Shown here in pieces: positions 33,757-42,463 of a DNA stretch of 64,000 nt; position 1 is the stretch's first letter; each line of letters begins with the position of its first letter. The translations under genes were made by a program, and so were the position numbers. Source of the DNA: Clostridia bacterium (lineage in GTDB: Bacteria > Bacillota > Clostridia > Peptostreptococcales > Acidaminobacteraceae); NCBI GenBank assembly GCA_018399635.1, contig JAGYOH010000001.1, positions 124,001 to 188,000 of the forward strand. The letters are read 5' to 3'. The notes below the pieces were generated by a model. The model saw only the letters and a program-made list of their open reading frames with translations. It was not told the origin of the DNA and ran no database searches.

Positions 33757-34797
33757 CTATACACAGTAGATGATATTGCGGGACCACAGACAATCCGCAC
33801 AGGAGGGGGTATTGCCGTGGCAGTCCGCCGCCGTGGATCGTACAAAGTCACAGCCCTCCACAAGATCACAGTCCATGCAGGAGGGGTATCGGTTGCCCTT
33901 GACCATGTTTCTGAAGGTCACGTAGGCCGGTTCCTCCCAGAGTGCCAGGAGGGATTTCTCCATGACCCTGCCGTAGACCGCCTTTTCTATTTTTTTGAGC
34001 CGGCCGAAGACCACCTCTTCGCCGTCGTGCATCAACCGATAGCAGGGGGTGACCTCACCCAGGGAATTGATCACCATGGCCTCGAAGTCAATGAACCGGC
34101 AGACCCGGTCGGTTTTGACCCGGGATTCCGTGATTCTCAGTTCCAGACCCCTTCTGTAGGCCAGGGGTCTGATCCCCTGAAAATACCGGTGGATCTCCTG
34201 GTTGTCATACCGGGTATAGAGAATTTTTCCGGCATCTTCCTGTGTGACAGGAATCATGTTGGAAAGGATCAACTCGGAAGCCTTCAGCTTTGAAGCGACC
34301 TCGATCACCGAGGGAATGTCCTCCTGGTTGTCCTCGGCGATCACCATCTGGATCTGAAGCTCCGGGGTATGGGACCGGTCGCTTTTTTTGATCCGGTTGA
34401 TGGTTTGAAGATTCTTCATCAGTTCATGATAGCCAAAGCCCCGTATCCGGTCATAGGCACTGGCCGAACCGTCGATGGAGACCACCAGCTTGTCAACGTA
34501 CCGGATCATGAGCCGGGCCATGGCTTCGTCTATGGTGGTGCCGTTGGTGGTCACGGTCACTTTGTAATCCTTGAGCCGGGGAAGGATTTCCTTGAAATCC
34601 GGGTGAACCGTCGGCTCCCCGATGCCACCAAGAACAATTTCCTTGAGGGAGGGATTGTCCCCGAGTTCCCCGATGATCTTGTCCACCATTGCCGTGGACA
34701 TATGGCCTCCGAGATCCGGCCAGTTATGACGGTAGCACATCACGCAATTGAGATTGCAGGCATCCGTCAACTCGATATACAGTTTTTCAAAGGACAT
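33757..34797 (-). CDS. Tungsten-cofactor oxidoreductase radical SAM maturase
   Basis: 346 residues. The radical-SAM site is CNLNCVMC (CxxxCxxC) near residue 14. A SPASM-like C-terminal region has many cysteines (CRFIDF, CYRLM, CMDCDLVEGC, CADC), suggesting auxiliary Fe-S clusters. Placed directly behind an AOR gene, it fits the family of W-oxidoreductase radical SAM maturases, whose exact reaction is not established. ATG at 34797 has GGAGG six bases upstream. A strong hairpin separates it from the AOR gene. Confidence 0.85.
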   Translation of the reverse strand: MSFEKLYIELTDACNLNCVMCYRHNWPDLGGHMSTAMVDKIIGELGDNPSLKEIVLGGIGEPTVHPDFKEILPRLKDYKVTVTTNGTTIDEAMARLMIRYVDKLVVSIDGSASAYDRIRGFGYHELMKNLQTINRIKKSDRSHTPELQIQMVIAEDNQEDIPSVIEVASKLKASELILSNMIPVTQEDAGKILYTRYDNQEIHRYFQGIRPLAYRRGLELRITESRVKTDRVCRFIDFEAMVINSLGEVTPCYRLMHDGEEVVFGRLKKIEKAVYGRVMEKSLLALWEEPAYVTFRNMVKGNRYPSCMDCDLVEGCDFVRSTAADCHGNTPSCADCLWSRNIIYCV

Positions 34798-34814
34798 GCA
34801 CTGCCTCCATTCAA

Positions 34815-34850
34815 GAAAAGCTTCCGGGAGCAGTACCGGCTCCCGGAAGC
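34815..34850 (-). terminator. Attenuator-like hairpin between AOR and its maturase
   Basis: On the minus strand GCTTCCGGGAGC (34850-34839) pairs with GCTCCCGGAAGC (34831-34820) and is followed by TTTTCTTG. The 12-bp stem should lower transcription of the maturase, moaD and E1 genes relative to the AOR. Confidence 0.72.
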
Positions 34851-34880
34851 ATTGAACTTTAGAGTAGAAATCGCTACCTC

Positions 34881-36671
34881 TTAAACTCCCAGCTGGTCTT
34901 TTCTTTCCTTGCTGGGCACGCCGTCGGTTCCCCAACCCCTGAGTTGGTAGTACTCAGGCAGCATCTTGCTGAGTTCGTTCACGAAGCCCTTTGAGGGTCC
35001 TTCGGCAATGGCATCTTCCAGGAGCCGCTTGGGCAGCGTGTCCTCGGAGGGGGTGATGCCGGCTTCCAGATTGAAGACTCTTTCAAGGTTGTAGATTCTT
35101 TCACCGGCTTCGAGAACGCCGTTGCCGTCGAGGTCAGTGCCGACGATGGCATTGAAGAGGGCCGCATAATCCGGTGCTCCCATGGCAAAAGAAGTGAACA
35201 GACACAGGCCTGATGAGTCGATGAAGGCTGTGAAATCCTGGAATATCTTGGTCCAGGGAGCCTTGTCCTCAAGGGCGAACCGGTCCAGTTTCTCCGGCAG
35301 ACCCAGGATTTCGGGTGAAATCATGTAGCCGCGAACGTGACAGCCGCCACGGTTGGAGGTGGCGTAGGAGAGACCCTGTCCCTGGATTCCCCGGGGATCA
35401 TAGGCCGGCAGCTCCTGCTTTTTGACTGACATGGAAAGCTCAGGCACGCCAAAGGCGTCACAGAGTCTGTAGGAACCATCCGCCATCTTGTCCCCCAGGC
35501 CTTCTCTCATGCCGATTTTCTTGGTCCATTCCACGATGGCTTCGGCACTGCCGAATTCCAGGGGAAGCCCGCCGAGATCTTCTCCATCAAGGAGACCCTT
35601 CTGCTTGAGTTCCATGGCGGCGGCAATGGTGGTGCCAGTGGAAATGGTGTCAAGACCCATTTCATTGCACCAGTAGTTGGCTTTGATGATAGCGCCCATG
35701 TCGTCCACGCCGCAGTCGCCACCAAAGGCCCAGATGGTTTCGTACTCCGGTCCGCCACCCTCGATATCATCCACCTTGGTGTATCGACCGCAGGCAATGG
35801 GACATCGGTAGCAGGGGTCTTTTTTGACCAGATATTTTTCCGCCATCAACTCGCCACTGATTTGTTCCGCCGTGGCGAATTGTGAAGACTGGAAGTTGTT
35901 GGTGGGGAAGGCCCCGTTTTCATTGATGATGTTTACCAGAACCGCCGTCCCGTAGGCGGGAAGCCCCTGGCCGGTGACGCCGTTTTCCCTGATCTTGGTG
36001 TTGCAGGTCTTGATGACCTCTTTGAGTCCGGCTTCATCCGATACGGCAACCTTCTGGGTGCCTCGAACCGTCACCGCCTTGAGATTCTTCGAGCCCATCA
36101 CGGCACCGACGCCGGATCTGCCGGCTGCCCGGGATTCCTCGTTCATCACCGCCGCCATCAGGGACTGCTTCTCTCCGGCCGGTCCGATGGTCATTACCCG
36201 GGATTTCTCCGGTACTTCCTTCATGAGGGTCCTTGTGGCATCGGAGGTCACCTTGCCCCAGACATGGGAGGCGTCTCTGATTTCCACCTTGTCATCCTCG
36301 ATCATCACGTAAACCGGTTTTTCACTCCTGCCCTCTACGATGATCATGTCATAGCCGGCGAACTTGAGCTCGGCACCCCAGTAGCCGCCTGAATTCGACG
36401 AAGCGATGGTGCCGGTAAGGGGTGATTTCGTCACCACCATGTATCGGCCCCCTGTAGGTGCCGTGGTGCCGGTCATGGGACCCGTGACGGCGATCAGTTT
36501 GTTTTCAGGGCTCAGGGCATCCACCTTGGGATCCACTTCATCCACGAAAAACTTGGTGCCGAGACCTCGGCCGCCGATCCACTTCTTGGCCAGGTCCAGG
36601 TCGAGCTTCTCCACCTTCACCGTGCCCTCCGTCAGGTTGATTCTGAGATACTTGCCATGGTAACCGTACAT
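34881..36671 (-). CDS. aor: Tungsten-type aldehyde:ferredoxin oxidoreductase
   Basis: 596 residues, close to the 600-605 of archaeal AORs. It opens with YHGKYLRINLTEG and GGRGLGTKFF. The [4Fe-4S] ligands are CYRCPIAC (about residue 287) and the distant Cys in SGLCLFTSF (about 488). The bis-pterin tungsten site is expected around AAGRSGVGAVMGSKNLKAV. It oxidises aldehydes to acids with ferredoxin as acceptor, or runs in reverse in acid-reducing clostridia. ATG at 36671 has GGAGG seven bases upstream. It lies inside the pterin cofactor operon. Confidence 0.94.
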   Translation of the reverse strand: MYGYHGKYLRINLTEGTVKVEKLDLDLAKKWIGGRGLGTKFFVDEVDPKVDALSPENKLIAVTGPMTGTTAPTGGRYMVVTKSPLTGTIASSNSGGYWGAELKFAGYDMIIVEGRSEKPVYVMIEDDKVEIRDASHVWGKVTSDATRTLMKEVPEKSRVMTIGPAGEKQSLMAAVMNEESRAAGRSGVGAVMGSKNLKAVTVRGTQKVAVSDEAGLKEVIKTCNTKIRENGVTGQGLPAYGTAVLVNIINENGAFPTNNFQSSQFATAEQISGELMAEKYLVKKDPCYRCPIACGRYTKVDDIEGGGPEYETIWAFGGDCGVDDMGAIIKANYWCNEMGLDTISTGTTIAAAMELKQKGLLDGEDLGGLPLEFGSAEAIVEWTKKIGMREGLGDKMADGSYRLCDAFGVPELSMSVKKQELPAYDPRGIQGQGLSYATSNRGGCHVRGYMISPEILGLPEKLDRFALEDKAPWTKIFQDFTAFIDSSGLCLFTSFAMGAPDYAALFNAIVGTDLDGNGVLEAGERIYNLERVFNLEAGITPSEDTLPKRLLEDAIAEGPSKGFVNELSKMLPEYYQLRGWGTDGVPSKERKDQLGV

Positions 36672-36868
36672 AGAACATCCTCCTTTTTTTGGGCGCTCAC
36701 CTGAGGTGAGTCGCAAGAAATAATTAACCGTGGTGCATTAATCTATTCCAATTCCTTTCCAAAAGGGAGGCAATACAGTTTCCTACATCACCCATTGGTC
36801 AGTCCTCATAGAGATGGCATCCCCTTAGAGAAAGCTGACTCGGAATTTGGTAACGTCTGGCAATGATC
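36672..36868 (-). other. 197-base gap between moaC and AOR with a palindrome
   Basis: It contains a perfect inverted repeat CTCACCT-G-AGGTGAG (36696-36710), extendable by GCG/CGC, close before the AOR ribosome binding site. This could be an operator or an mRNA hairpin. I see no convincing moco/tuco riboswitch or terminator here. The remaining sequence shows no open frame I trust. Confidence 0.4.
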
Positions 36869-37363
36869 CTATTCGATGTTTTCTCCCCGGCGGCGGTAGG
36901 TCCCGGATTTTCCCCCGGACTTGTACACCAGGCGGATCTCCCCCATGACCATGTCCTTGTCTACGGCCTTGCACATGTCGTAGATGGTGAGACCCGCGAT
37001 GCTCACCGCCGTCAAGGCCTCCATCTCCACCCCGGTCTTGCCGGTCAGGGCCACCCGGGACTCCATCAGAATCCGGTTGCCGTCGATTTCAAAGGCAAGG
37101 TCGACACTGGTCAGCATCAAGGGATGGCACATGGGTATGAGGTCGCTGGTTTTTTTCGCCCCCAGGATGCCGGCAATCTGGGCCACCCCGAGGACATCCC
37201 CTTTTTTGAAGCCGCCCTCGGCCACCAGTCTGATGGTCTCGTCTCCCATGGTGATGACGCCCCGGGCGACAGCCACCCTCAGGGTGTCCTCCTTGTCCGT
37301 CACCGAGACCATCCTCGCCCTGCCGTCAGGGTTGAAATGGGTCAGTGGATTTTCTTCCTTCAT
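36869..37363 (-). CDS. moaC: Cyclic pyranopterin monophosphate synthase
   Basis: 164 residues, full length. MoaC signatures: FNPDGRARMVSVTDKEDT at the start, MCHPLMLTSVD and TGVEMEALTAVSIAGLTIYDMCKAVDKDM. It acts after MoaA to form cyclic pyranopterin monophosphate. ATG at 37363 has AAGGGGG eight bases upstream, and moaA ends 13 bases before. Same operon. Confidence 0.96.
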   Translation of the reverse strand: MKEENPLTHFNPDGRARMVSVTDKEDTLRVAVARGVITMGDETIRLVAEGGFKKGDVLGVAQIAGILGAKKTSDLIPMCHPLMLTSVDLAFEIDGNRILMESRVALTGKTGVEMEALTAVSIAGLTIYDMCKAVDKDMVMGEIRLVYKSGGKSGTYRRRGENIE

Positions 37364-37376
37364 GGGACTGTCCCCC

Positions 37377-38333
37377 TTAACCGCCGATTTTGAACATTTC
37401 CCGGCTGATGATGTTTCCTTCTTCAAGATGATGCTCCTGGGGCTTGTTGAAGACCGTTCGTCTGAGGGTCGCCTCGAGGAGATCCGGCGAATCAACCAGG
37501 GGTCTCAGGGGGATCTCTTCATTGGAGTGCAGACAGGGCTTCAGGTAGCCTTCGGAGGTCATGCGGATGCGATTGCACAGGCTGCAGAACTTGCAGGAAA
37601 TGGGACTGATGAGCCCCACCTTTCCCCGGCCCCCCGGCAGCTGGTAATAGGTCGCCGGCGAACTCGGATCCTCCGCCTTCACGGGAAGGAGCCCGGGAAC
37701 CCGCTTGAGGACCTCTTCATTGGTGATGAAGTGGGACTTTGACCAGGTGGCCACCTCGCCGATGGGCATGAGTTCGATGAATCTGACATCGACGGCCTCA
37801 TCCCGGGTCATCCCGACAAAATCCTCGATTTCGTCATCATTGAAACCGTTGATGAGGACCACGTTGATCTTGATCGGAGTGAGGCCGGCCCGCTTGGCCG
37901 CCGCGATACCGGCCAGGGCCTTTTTGAGGTCCCCGCCCCGGGTCATGGCGTGATAGCCCTCGGGCTTCATGGTGTCCAGACTGATATTGACCCGGTCGAG
38001 GCCCGCTTCCTTGAGACTCTGGGCCATTTCTTCAAGATAAACCCCGTTGGTGGTCATGGTGATTTCCTTGATCTGGGGGTGGGCCCGGATTTTTTTCACC
38101 AGGGTCACGATATCCGGTCTCACCAGGGGCTCCCCCCCGGTCAGTCTGATTTTCGTGACACCGAGCCCGGCCATGACCCCGACGATCCGATCGATCTCCT
38201 CGTAACTGAGAATGTCCTCACAGGGGATCTTTTCCACCCCGTCGGCGGGCATGCAGTACTTGCATCTGAGATTGCAGCGGTCCGTGACGGAAATTCTGAG
38301 ATAATTGATGTTTCTGCCATATCGATCAAACAT
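37377..38333 (-). CDS. moaA: GTP 3',8-cyclase
   Basis: 318 residues. The radical-SAM cluster is CNLRCKYC near the N-terminus after the typical YGRNINYLRISVTDR. The second [4Fe-4S] site is CKFCSLC with a later Cys in LKPCL. It converts GTP to the first pterin intermediate. The C-terminal Gly-Gly (KIGG) needed for activity is present. ATG at 38333 overlaps the MoeA-fusion stop by eight bases. Confidence 0.95.
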   Translation of the reverse strand: MFDRYGRNINYLRISVTDRCNLRCKYCMPADGVEKIPCEDILSYEEIDRIVGVMAGLGVTKIRLTGGEPLVRPDIVTLVKKIRAHPQIKEITMTTNGVYLEEMAQSLKEAGLDRVNISLDTMKPEGYHAMTRGGDLKKALAGIAAAKRAGLTPIKINVVLINGFNDDEIEDFVGMTRDEAVDVRFIELMPIGEVATWSKSHFITNEEVLKRVPGLLPVKAEDPSSPATYYQLPGGRGKVGLISPISCKFCSLCNRIRMTSEGYLKPCLHSNEEIPLRPLVDSPDLLEATLRRTVFNKPQEHHLEEGNIISREMFKIGG

Positions 38334-40272
38334 TTTGCACCGCCTTATAAATCCTTCCCGGCTGGTGGACCTCATAGCCGCCCATGGCCCCGAGCTTGTC
38401 ATGGAACCACTCCGAGACGAGGCAGGCCTTGAAGGTCTTCACCCGGGGATCCTCGAGATATTTTTCAGGGATCAGAAAATCGTAGTTTTCATAGCCTATG
38501 GGGATGAAGTCCAGGTCCATCTCCCTGGCGGCGGAATAGATGCCGATGCCGGCGTCAGCCCCCCCGTCAAAGACTGAAACCGCCACCGCCAGATGGGTGG
38601 TGACCTCCCGGGTGTATCCCAAAATGGCCTCCGGACTGATTTTCAGGTCCCTGAGTTTGAAATCCAGAAGCTGCCGGGTGCCGGCCCCCCGCTGGCGGTT
38701 GACAAAGGAAACGTCCTCCCGCACCAGGTCCTCGATACCGGCAATCCCCTTGGGATTGCCCTTTTTGACCATGATGCCCTGCTGCCGTCGGACCCCCTCC
38801 ATCAGGACCACCGCCTGGTCCTTGAAGTATCTCTCCAGGAGGTACTGGTTGTAGATCCCCGTGGTCTCATCAATGAGATGCACCGGAGCCAGATGGGTCT
38901 GTCCCCGTTTGACGGACAGGATGCCCCCCATGCTGCCCACATGGGCCGAGGACAGGGGCATCTCGTCGGCAATGAAATCCAGAATCAAGTCATGACTCCC
39001 GGTGATCACCAGGCGTTTTTTAATATCAGCGGCGTTCTTGGTCAAGAGGACCTTGACCCTGGCCCCCGCCTCCAGGCCCTCGATATCCTGAGGCACCTTG
39101 AGGATGCCGTCGGCCCTGACCAGACTCATGGTGGAGCCGGCGCTGCGGTCGAGGGGGGTTGCGATGAATCCCTCCTCGATATGACCCAGGAGCATCCGGA
39201 TATGTTCTTCGTGCTTCAGGGAGGAAACCACCCGTTGGGCCAGGGTGACCTCAAGCAGGGAATCCGTCGTCTCCCGGGCCTCCACCCTGGAAAAATCCCC
39301 TTGGAGTCCCTGCAGCAGATTCACGCTGTAGCCGGGATTCATGTGAGTCAGGAGGGGCTTGACGAAGACCTCGAAGGTAAAGAAGGAAGAAACGGGATAA
39401 CCCGGCAGACCGATCACCGGTTTTCCCTTGATTTCACCGAGAATCGTCGGTTTGCCAGGCTTCATGGCAATGCCGTGGACCAGAACCCTGCCCAGGGCGG
39501 TGATCACGTCCTTGGAATAGTCCTTGCTGCCGGCGGAGGTGCCGGCAATGGTGACCAGGATGTCGTTTTCTTCCACGGCCCGCTCCACCGCATCCTTCAG
39601 TTCCTCGAAGACATCCCTGGCCGGGGGGTACACCGTCGCCAGGGCGCCGTAGGCCTTTGCGTAGCTTCGAAACACCTTGGCGCTGGAATCCAGGATCTTG
39701 CCCTTTTCAAGTTCTCCCAGAGTTTGGACGATTTCGTTGCCGGTGGGCAGGATGCCCAGCTTCAACCGCCGGTGGACCAGCACCTGTTCCACCCCTGCGT
39801 TGATCAGGGCCCCAAGATCCAGGGGCCTGATGACATGGTCACCGGGTAGAATCATTTCTCCTTGTAGAATATCCTCCCCCACCTGTCTGACATCCTGCCA
39901 GGGGTAGGAGGGAACCATGATTTCTATGACCCCCGGCTCAAGGGGAAAGACCTCTTCAATCATGATGACGCTGTCCGCCCCGGCAGGCATGAGATTTCCC
40001 GTGTTGACATAGGTGAAATCCACCTTTTCTCTGAGCCGCAGGGGGGTCCTTTCACTGGCTCCCCTGGTCCGGGCGGCTTCGACGGCAATCCCGTCCATGG
40101 CCGCCATATGGGCGTCCGGAGAGGACTTCCTGGCCATCACCGCCCGATAGGTTTTTCGAAAAGCCGCCTCTGAAACCTCCACCCACTCGGAGGATCCGGC
40201 AATGGCGACTTCACTCAAATAACTTTCAACCGCCTCCGAGACGGGGGTATTGCCGATATAGACATCCTTCAT
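38326..40272 (-). CDS. MoeA-like protein fused to a periplasmic-binding-protein-like domain
   Basis: 648 residues. The first about 410 residues are MoeA: MAAMDGIAVEA, LPTGNEIV, TIAGTSAGSKDY and LPGYPVSSFFTFE. Residues about 420-648 form a PBP-like domain (RLVITGSHDLILDFIADEM, then FVNRQRGAGTRQLLD) related to ModA-type or LysR-effector folds, with no signal peptide. MoeA inserts the metal; the PBP-like part may sense molybdate, tungstate or the pterin. Such fusions occur in other clostridia and archaea. It overlaps the next moeA by four bases. Confidence 0.9.
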   Translation of the reverse strand: MKDVYIGNTPVSEAVESYLSEVAIAGSSEWVEVSEAAFRKTYRAVMARKSSPDAHMAAMDGIAVEAARTRGASERTPLRLREKVDFTYVNTGNLMPAGADSVIMIEEVFPLEPGVIEIMVPSYPWQDVRQVGEDILQGEMILPGDHVIRPLDLGALINAGVEQVLVHRRLKLGILPTGNEIVQTLGELEKGKILDSSAKVFRSYAKAYGALATVYPPARDVFEELKDAVERAVEENDILVTIAGTSAGSKDYSKDVITALGRVLVHGIAMKPGKPTILGEIKGKPVIGLPGYPVSSFFTFEVFVKPLLTHMNPGYSVNLLQGLQGDFSRVEARETTDSLLEVTLAQRVVSSLKHEEHIRMLLGHIEEGFIATPLDRSAGSTMSLVRADGILKVPQDIEGLEAGARVKVLLTKNAADIKKRLVITGSHDLILDFIADEMPLSSAHVGSMGGILSVKRGQTHLAPVHLIDETTGIYNQYLLERYFKDQAVVLMEGVRRQQGIMVKKGNPKGIAGIEDLVREDVSFVNRQRGAGTRQLLDFKLRDLKISPEAILGYTREVTTHLAVAVSVFDGGADAGIGIYSAAREMDLDFIPIGYENYDFLIPEKYLEDPRVKTFKACLVSEWFHDKLGAMGGYEVHQPGRIYKAVQNV

Positions 40273-41540
40273 CGCTTCTCATCTCCCGGATGGAGGGTGT
40301 TTCTGAGGCGGGTCACCATGACCACTCTGCCCTCCCTGAATCCTTCATCATCCCTTGAAAGGCGGATGAACCCTGAAGCCTTGGACAAAAGGGTGATCAT
40401 CCCTGATTTCGCGTGGATGGGGGTCGCTTCCAGATACCCGTCGGCATCCGGGGGACCCAGAGTCACCATGACGAAGGCGTCCCTTCCGGGTGCCCCGTGG
40501 ACCCGGCTTTTCAGCCTGGCGGCCACCCGGATCGGTTCAAGGCTGGTTTGATTCAATTGATCGAGATAGGGGACCACCACCAGATTGTAAAGCAGCAGGG
40601 CTGCAGAGGGATGTCCCGGCAGACCGAAAACCAGTTTTCTCCCCACCCGGCCCACGATGGTGGGCTTTCCGGGCTTGACGGCCAGGCCGTGGATCAGGAT
40701 TTCGCTGTCTTCACAGCTGGTGATGACCTCCTGGGTGAAATCCCTGACCCCCACGGAGCTGCCTCCGGAAAAAAGCACGCAGTCCGAATCCCTGAGGGTG
40801 CTTTTGAAGACCTCCCTAAGGGCTTCGTAGTCATCCTTGACCAGATGGTGCCCGGTCACCGTCACACCGTATTCCTTCAAGGCGGCGCTCAGGGCGTTGC
40901 CGTTGATGTCTCTGATTTTACCGAAGGTGTAGGGGTCCGTGGCGGCGATGATTTCATCCCCGGTGGAGATCACCCCCACCCTCAGTTTTTTCATCACCGG
41001 TACATCGCCGATGCCGAGGCCCGCCAGCAGACCGATGTCATAGGGGGACAACCGCCTTCCGGCCTCCATGACCTCTTCATCCCTGGCCACATCGTCCCCC
41101 TTGTAGGAGACGTTTTCTCCGGGATAGACCGGCCGCTTCACCAGTAGAATGGTGTCGTCCATCTTTTCGCAGTATTCGATCATCACCACCCCGTCGGCGC
41201 CATCGGGCAGGGGACCTCCCGTGGGAACGTACAGGGTTTCTCCCGGTCTGAGGGCCACGATTTCCTCCTGGCCCATGGTCATTTCTCCGGCCAGGGTCAT
41301 GAGGCTGGGAATCGCCTCAGAGGCCCCCTGGACCTCATGGGCGAAAACCGCGTACCCGTCCACCGTGGAACGATGAAAATCCGGCAGATCCACCGGGGAG
41401 ACGATATTCCTGCCTAGAACCCTCCCCACCGCTTCAGAGAGGGGGACTGTTTCAAACTGTTGAGAAACCTCCGCCCTGCGGCCGAAGGCTTCGATGATTT
41501 TCAAACCCTCATCCAGGGTCTTCACGTCAAAGAAATCCAA
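40269..41540 (-). CDS. moeA: Molybdopterin molybdenumtransferase (MoeA)
   Basis: 423 residues, normal MoeA length. Motifs: DLPDFHRSTVDGYAVFA, PTGGPLPDGADGVVMIEY, ISTGDEI, LFSGGSSVGVRDF and LPGHPSAALLLYN. It inserts the metal into adenylated molybdopterin. With the PBP-fused copy next to it, the operon encodes two MoeA proteins, which could divide between molybdenum and tungsten or act in sequence. ATGA-type overlap with the downstream gene. Confidence 0.95.
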   Translation of the reverse strand: MDFFDVKTLDEGLKIIEAFGRRAEVSQQFETVPLSEAVGRVLGRNIVSPVDLPDFHRSTVDGYAVFAHEVQGASEAIPSLMTLAGEMTMGQEEIVALRPGETLYVPTGGPLPDGADGVVMIEYCEKMDDTILLVKRPVYPGENVSYKGDDVARDEEVMEAGRRLSPYDIGLLAGLGIGDVPVMKKLRVGVISTGDEIIAATDPYTFGKIRDINGNALSAALKEYGVTVTGHHLVKDDYEALREVFKSTLRDSDCVLFSGGSSVGVRDFTQEVITSCEDSEILIHGLAVKPGKPTIVGRVGRKLVFGLPGHPSAALLLYNLVVVPYLDQLNQTSLEPIRVAARLKSRVHGAPGRDAFVMVTLGPPDADGYLEATPIHAKSGMITLLSKASGFIRLSRDDEGFREGRVVMVTRLRNTLHPGDEKR

Positions 41541-41562
41541 TGTCTAGCCTCCAAATAAAATG

Positions 41563-42075
41563 TCAATCCCCGCTCTTGGGGTTTTCGGGTGTTGCGCACT
41601 CCCCGTCATCACCGACGAGTATCTGGATTCCGTGAAACAGGGGCTCCAGGATATAGGCCAGGGACTCCCTGACGGCCTTGGGACTGCCCGGGAGATTGAT
41701 GATCAGGGTTCGCCCGCGGATTCCGGAGAAGCCCCGGGACAGCATCCCCTTGGGGGTGATGGACAGAGAGTTCAGCCGGATGGCCTCGGCAATCCCCGGG
41801 GCTTCTCTTTCAACGACCCTTCGGGTCGCCTCCGGTGTCACGTCCCGCTGACTGAATCCCGTCCCACCGGTGGTCAGAACCAATTCGACCCCCACCTGGT
41901 CACTGAGACGGATCATTTCCGAGGAAAGGGCGCCGATCTCATCGGGCAGCACCACCTTGCTCACCACTTCATACCCGGCAGACGCCATCATATCCACTAT
42001 CACCTGGCCGCTGACGTCGACCCGCTGACCTGCGGAGCCCTTGTCGCTGGCGGTGATGATTCCCACCCTGTACAT
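41563..42075 (-). CDS. MogA/MoaB family molybdopterin adenylyltransferase
   Basis: 170 residues. The family motif LVLTTGGTGFSQRDVTPEAT is intact, along with GIITASDKGSAGQRVD and IINLPGSPKAVRE. It adenylates molybdopterin before metal insertion. ATG at 42075 with GGAG nine bases upstream is chosen over a TTG two codons earlier. First gene of the leftward cofactor operon. Confidence 0.93.
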   Translation of the reverse strand: MYRVGIITASDKGSAGQRVDVSGQVIVDMMASAGYEVVSKVVLPDEIGALSSEMIRLSDQVGVELVLTTGGTGFSQRDVTPEATRRVVEREAPGIAEAIRLNSLSITPKGMLSRGFSGIRGRTLIINLPGSPKAVRESLAYILEPLFHGIQILVGDDGECATPENPKSGD

Positions 42076-42391
42076 CTTCAACCTCTCCTTATACGTCAGT
42101 CAGGAACTGATTGCAAATCCTCATCCTGTCCTCGAAAATTGTATAGATTATGTTCATTTTACCACTATCATTCTCTTGAATCTATCACAATATGAGGGAT
42201 TTTTTTTTATTTCGAATTTTCTGATAATATGTTAACCGCCATTTTATTCCCTAACCCTCCCATATTATCCCTTAATCTACCAATCCAAGGCCTAAAAACA
42301 CCCGGACCTGCCTCTCCCTTGTCAGAGACCCCCGGATTTTTTTTGATGTTTTTCTTCTTGCGCCCCCGGTTGGCGGTTTTTTTTTCCGGTG
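42076..42391. other. AT-rich intergenic region between mogA and lacI
   Basis: This stretch of over 300 bases has no gene I can support. It holds T-runs after short hairpins on the plus strand (CGCC/GGCG then nine T near 42371-42385; CCGG elements then eight T near 42330-42345). These resemble weak terminators but have no upstream plus-strand gene. A TAAAAT box on the minus strand could serve mogA. Confidence 0.35.
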
Positions 42392-42420
42392 TTGCCTTCT
42401 TTCTGGCGGGATGGTAGAAT
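42392..42420 (+). promoter_or_regulatory. Promoter of lacI-malQ-glgP
   Basis: TTGCCT (42392-42397), 17-base spacer, TAGAAT (42415-42420), directly followed by the palindromic operator. Confidence 0.6.
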
Positions 42421-42444
42421 GGAACCGTTACCGGTACCGTTTCC
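42421..42444 (+). promoter_or_regulatory. LacI-family operator (24-base palindrome)
   Basis: Arms GGAAnCGnTACC and GGTAnCGnTTCC are symmetric at 20 of 24 positions with a central CCGG. It covers the expected transcription start, right after the -10 box and before the lacI RBS, so autorepression of the operon is likely. Confidence 0.75.
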
Positions 42445-42463
42445 AGCATGGGAGGTTTTTCAA

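Noticed and set aside
38593-39849. 418-codon open frame opposite the MoeA fusion gene
   Set aside because: No RBS, composition of an antisense shadow, and the MoeA motifs are on the other strand.
42076-42240. Molybdenum-cofactor riboswitch before mogA
   Set aside because: The leader is AT-rich and lacks the conserved GC-rich moco/tuco core.
42207-42449. 80-codon basic open frame upstream of lacI on the minus strand
   Set aside because: Lysine runs come from T-tracts, the start lies in the LacI operator and no RBS is seen.
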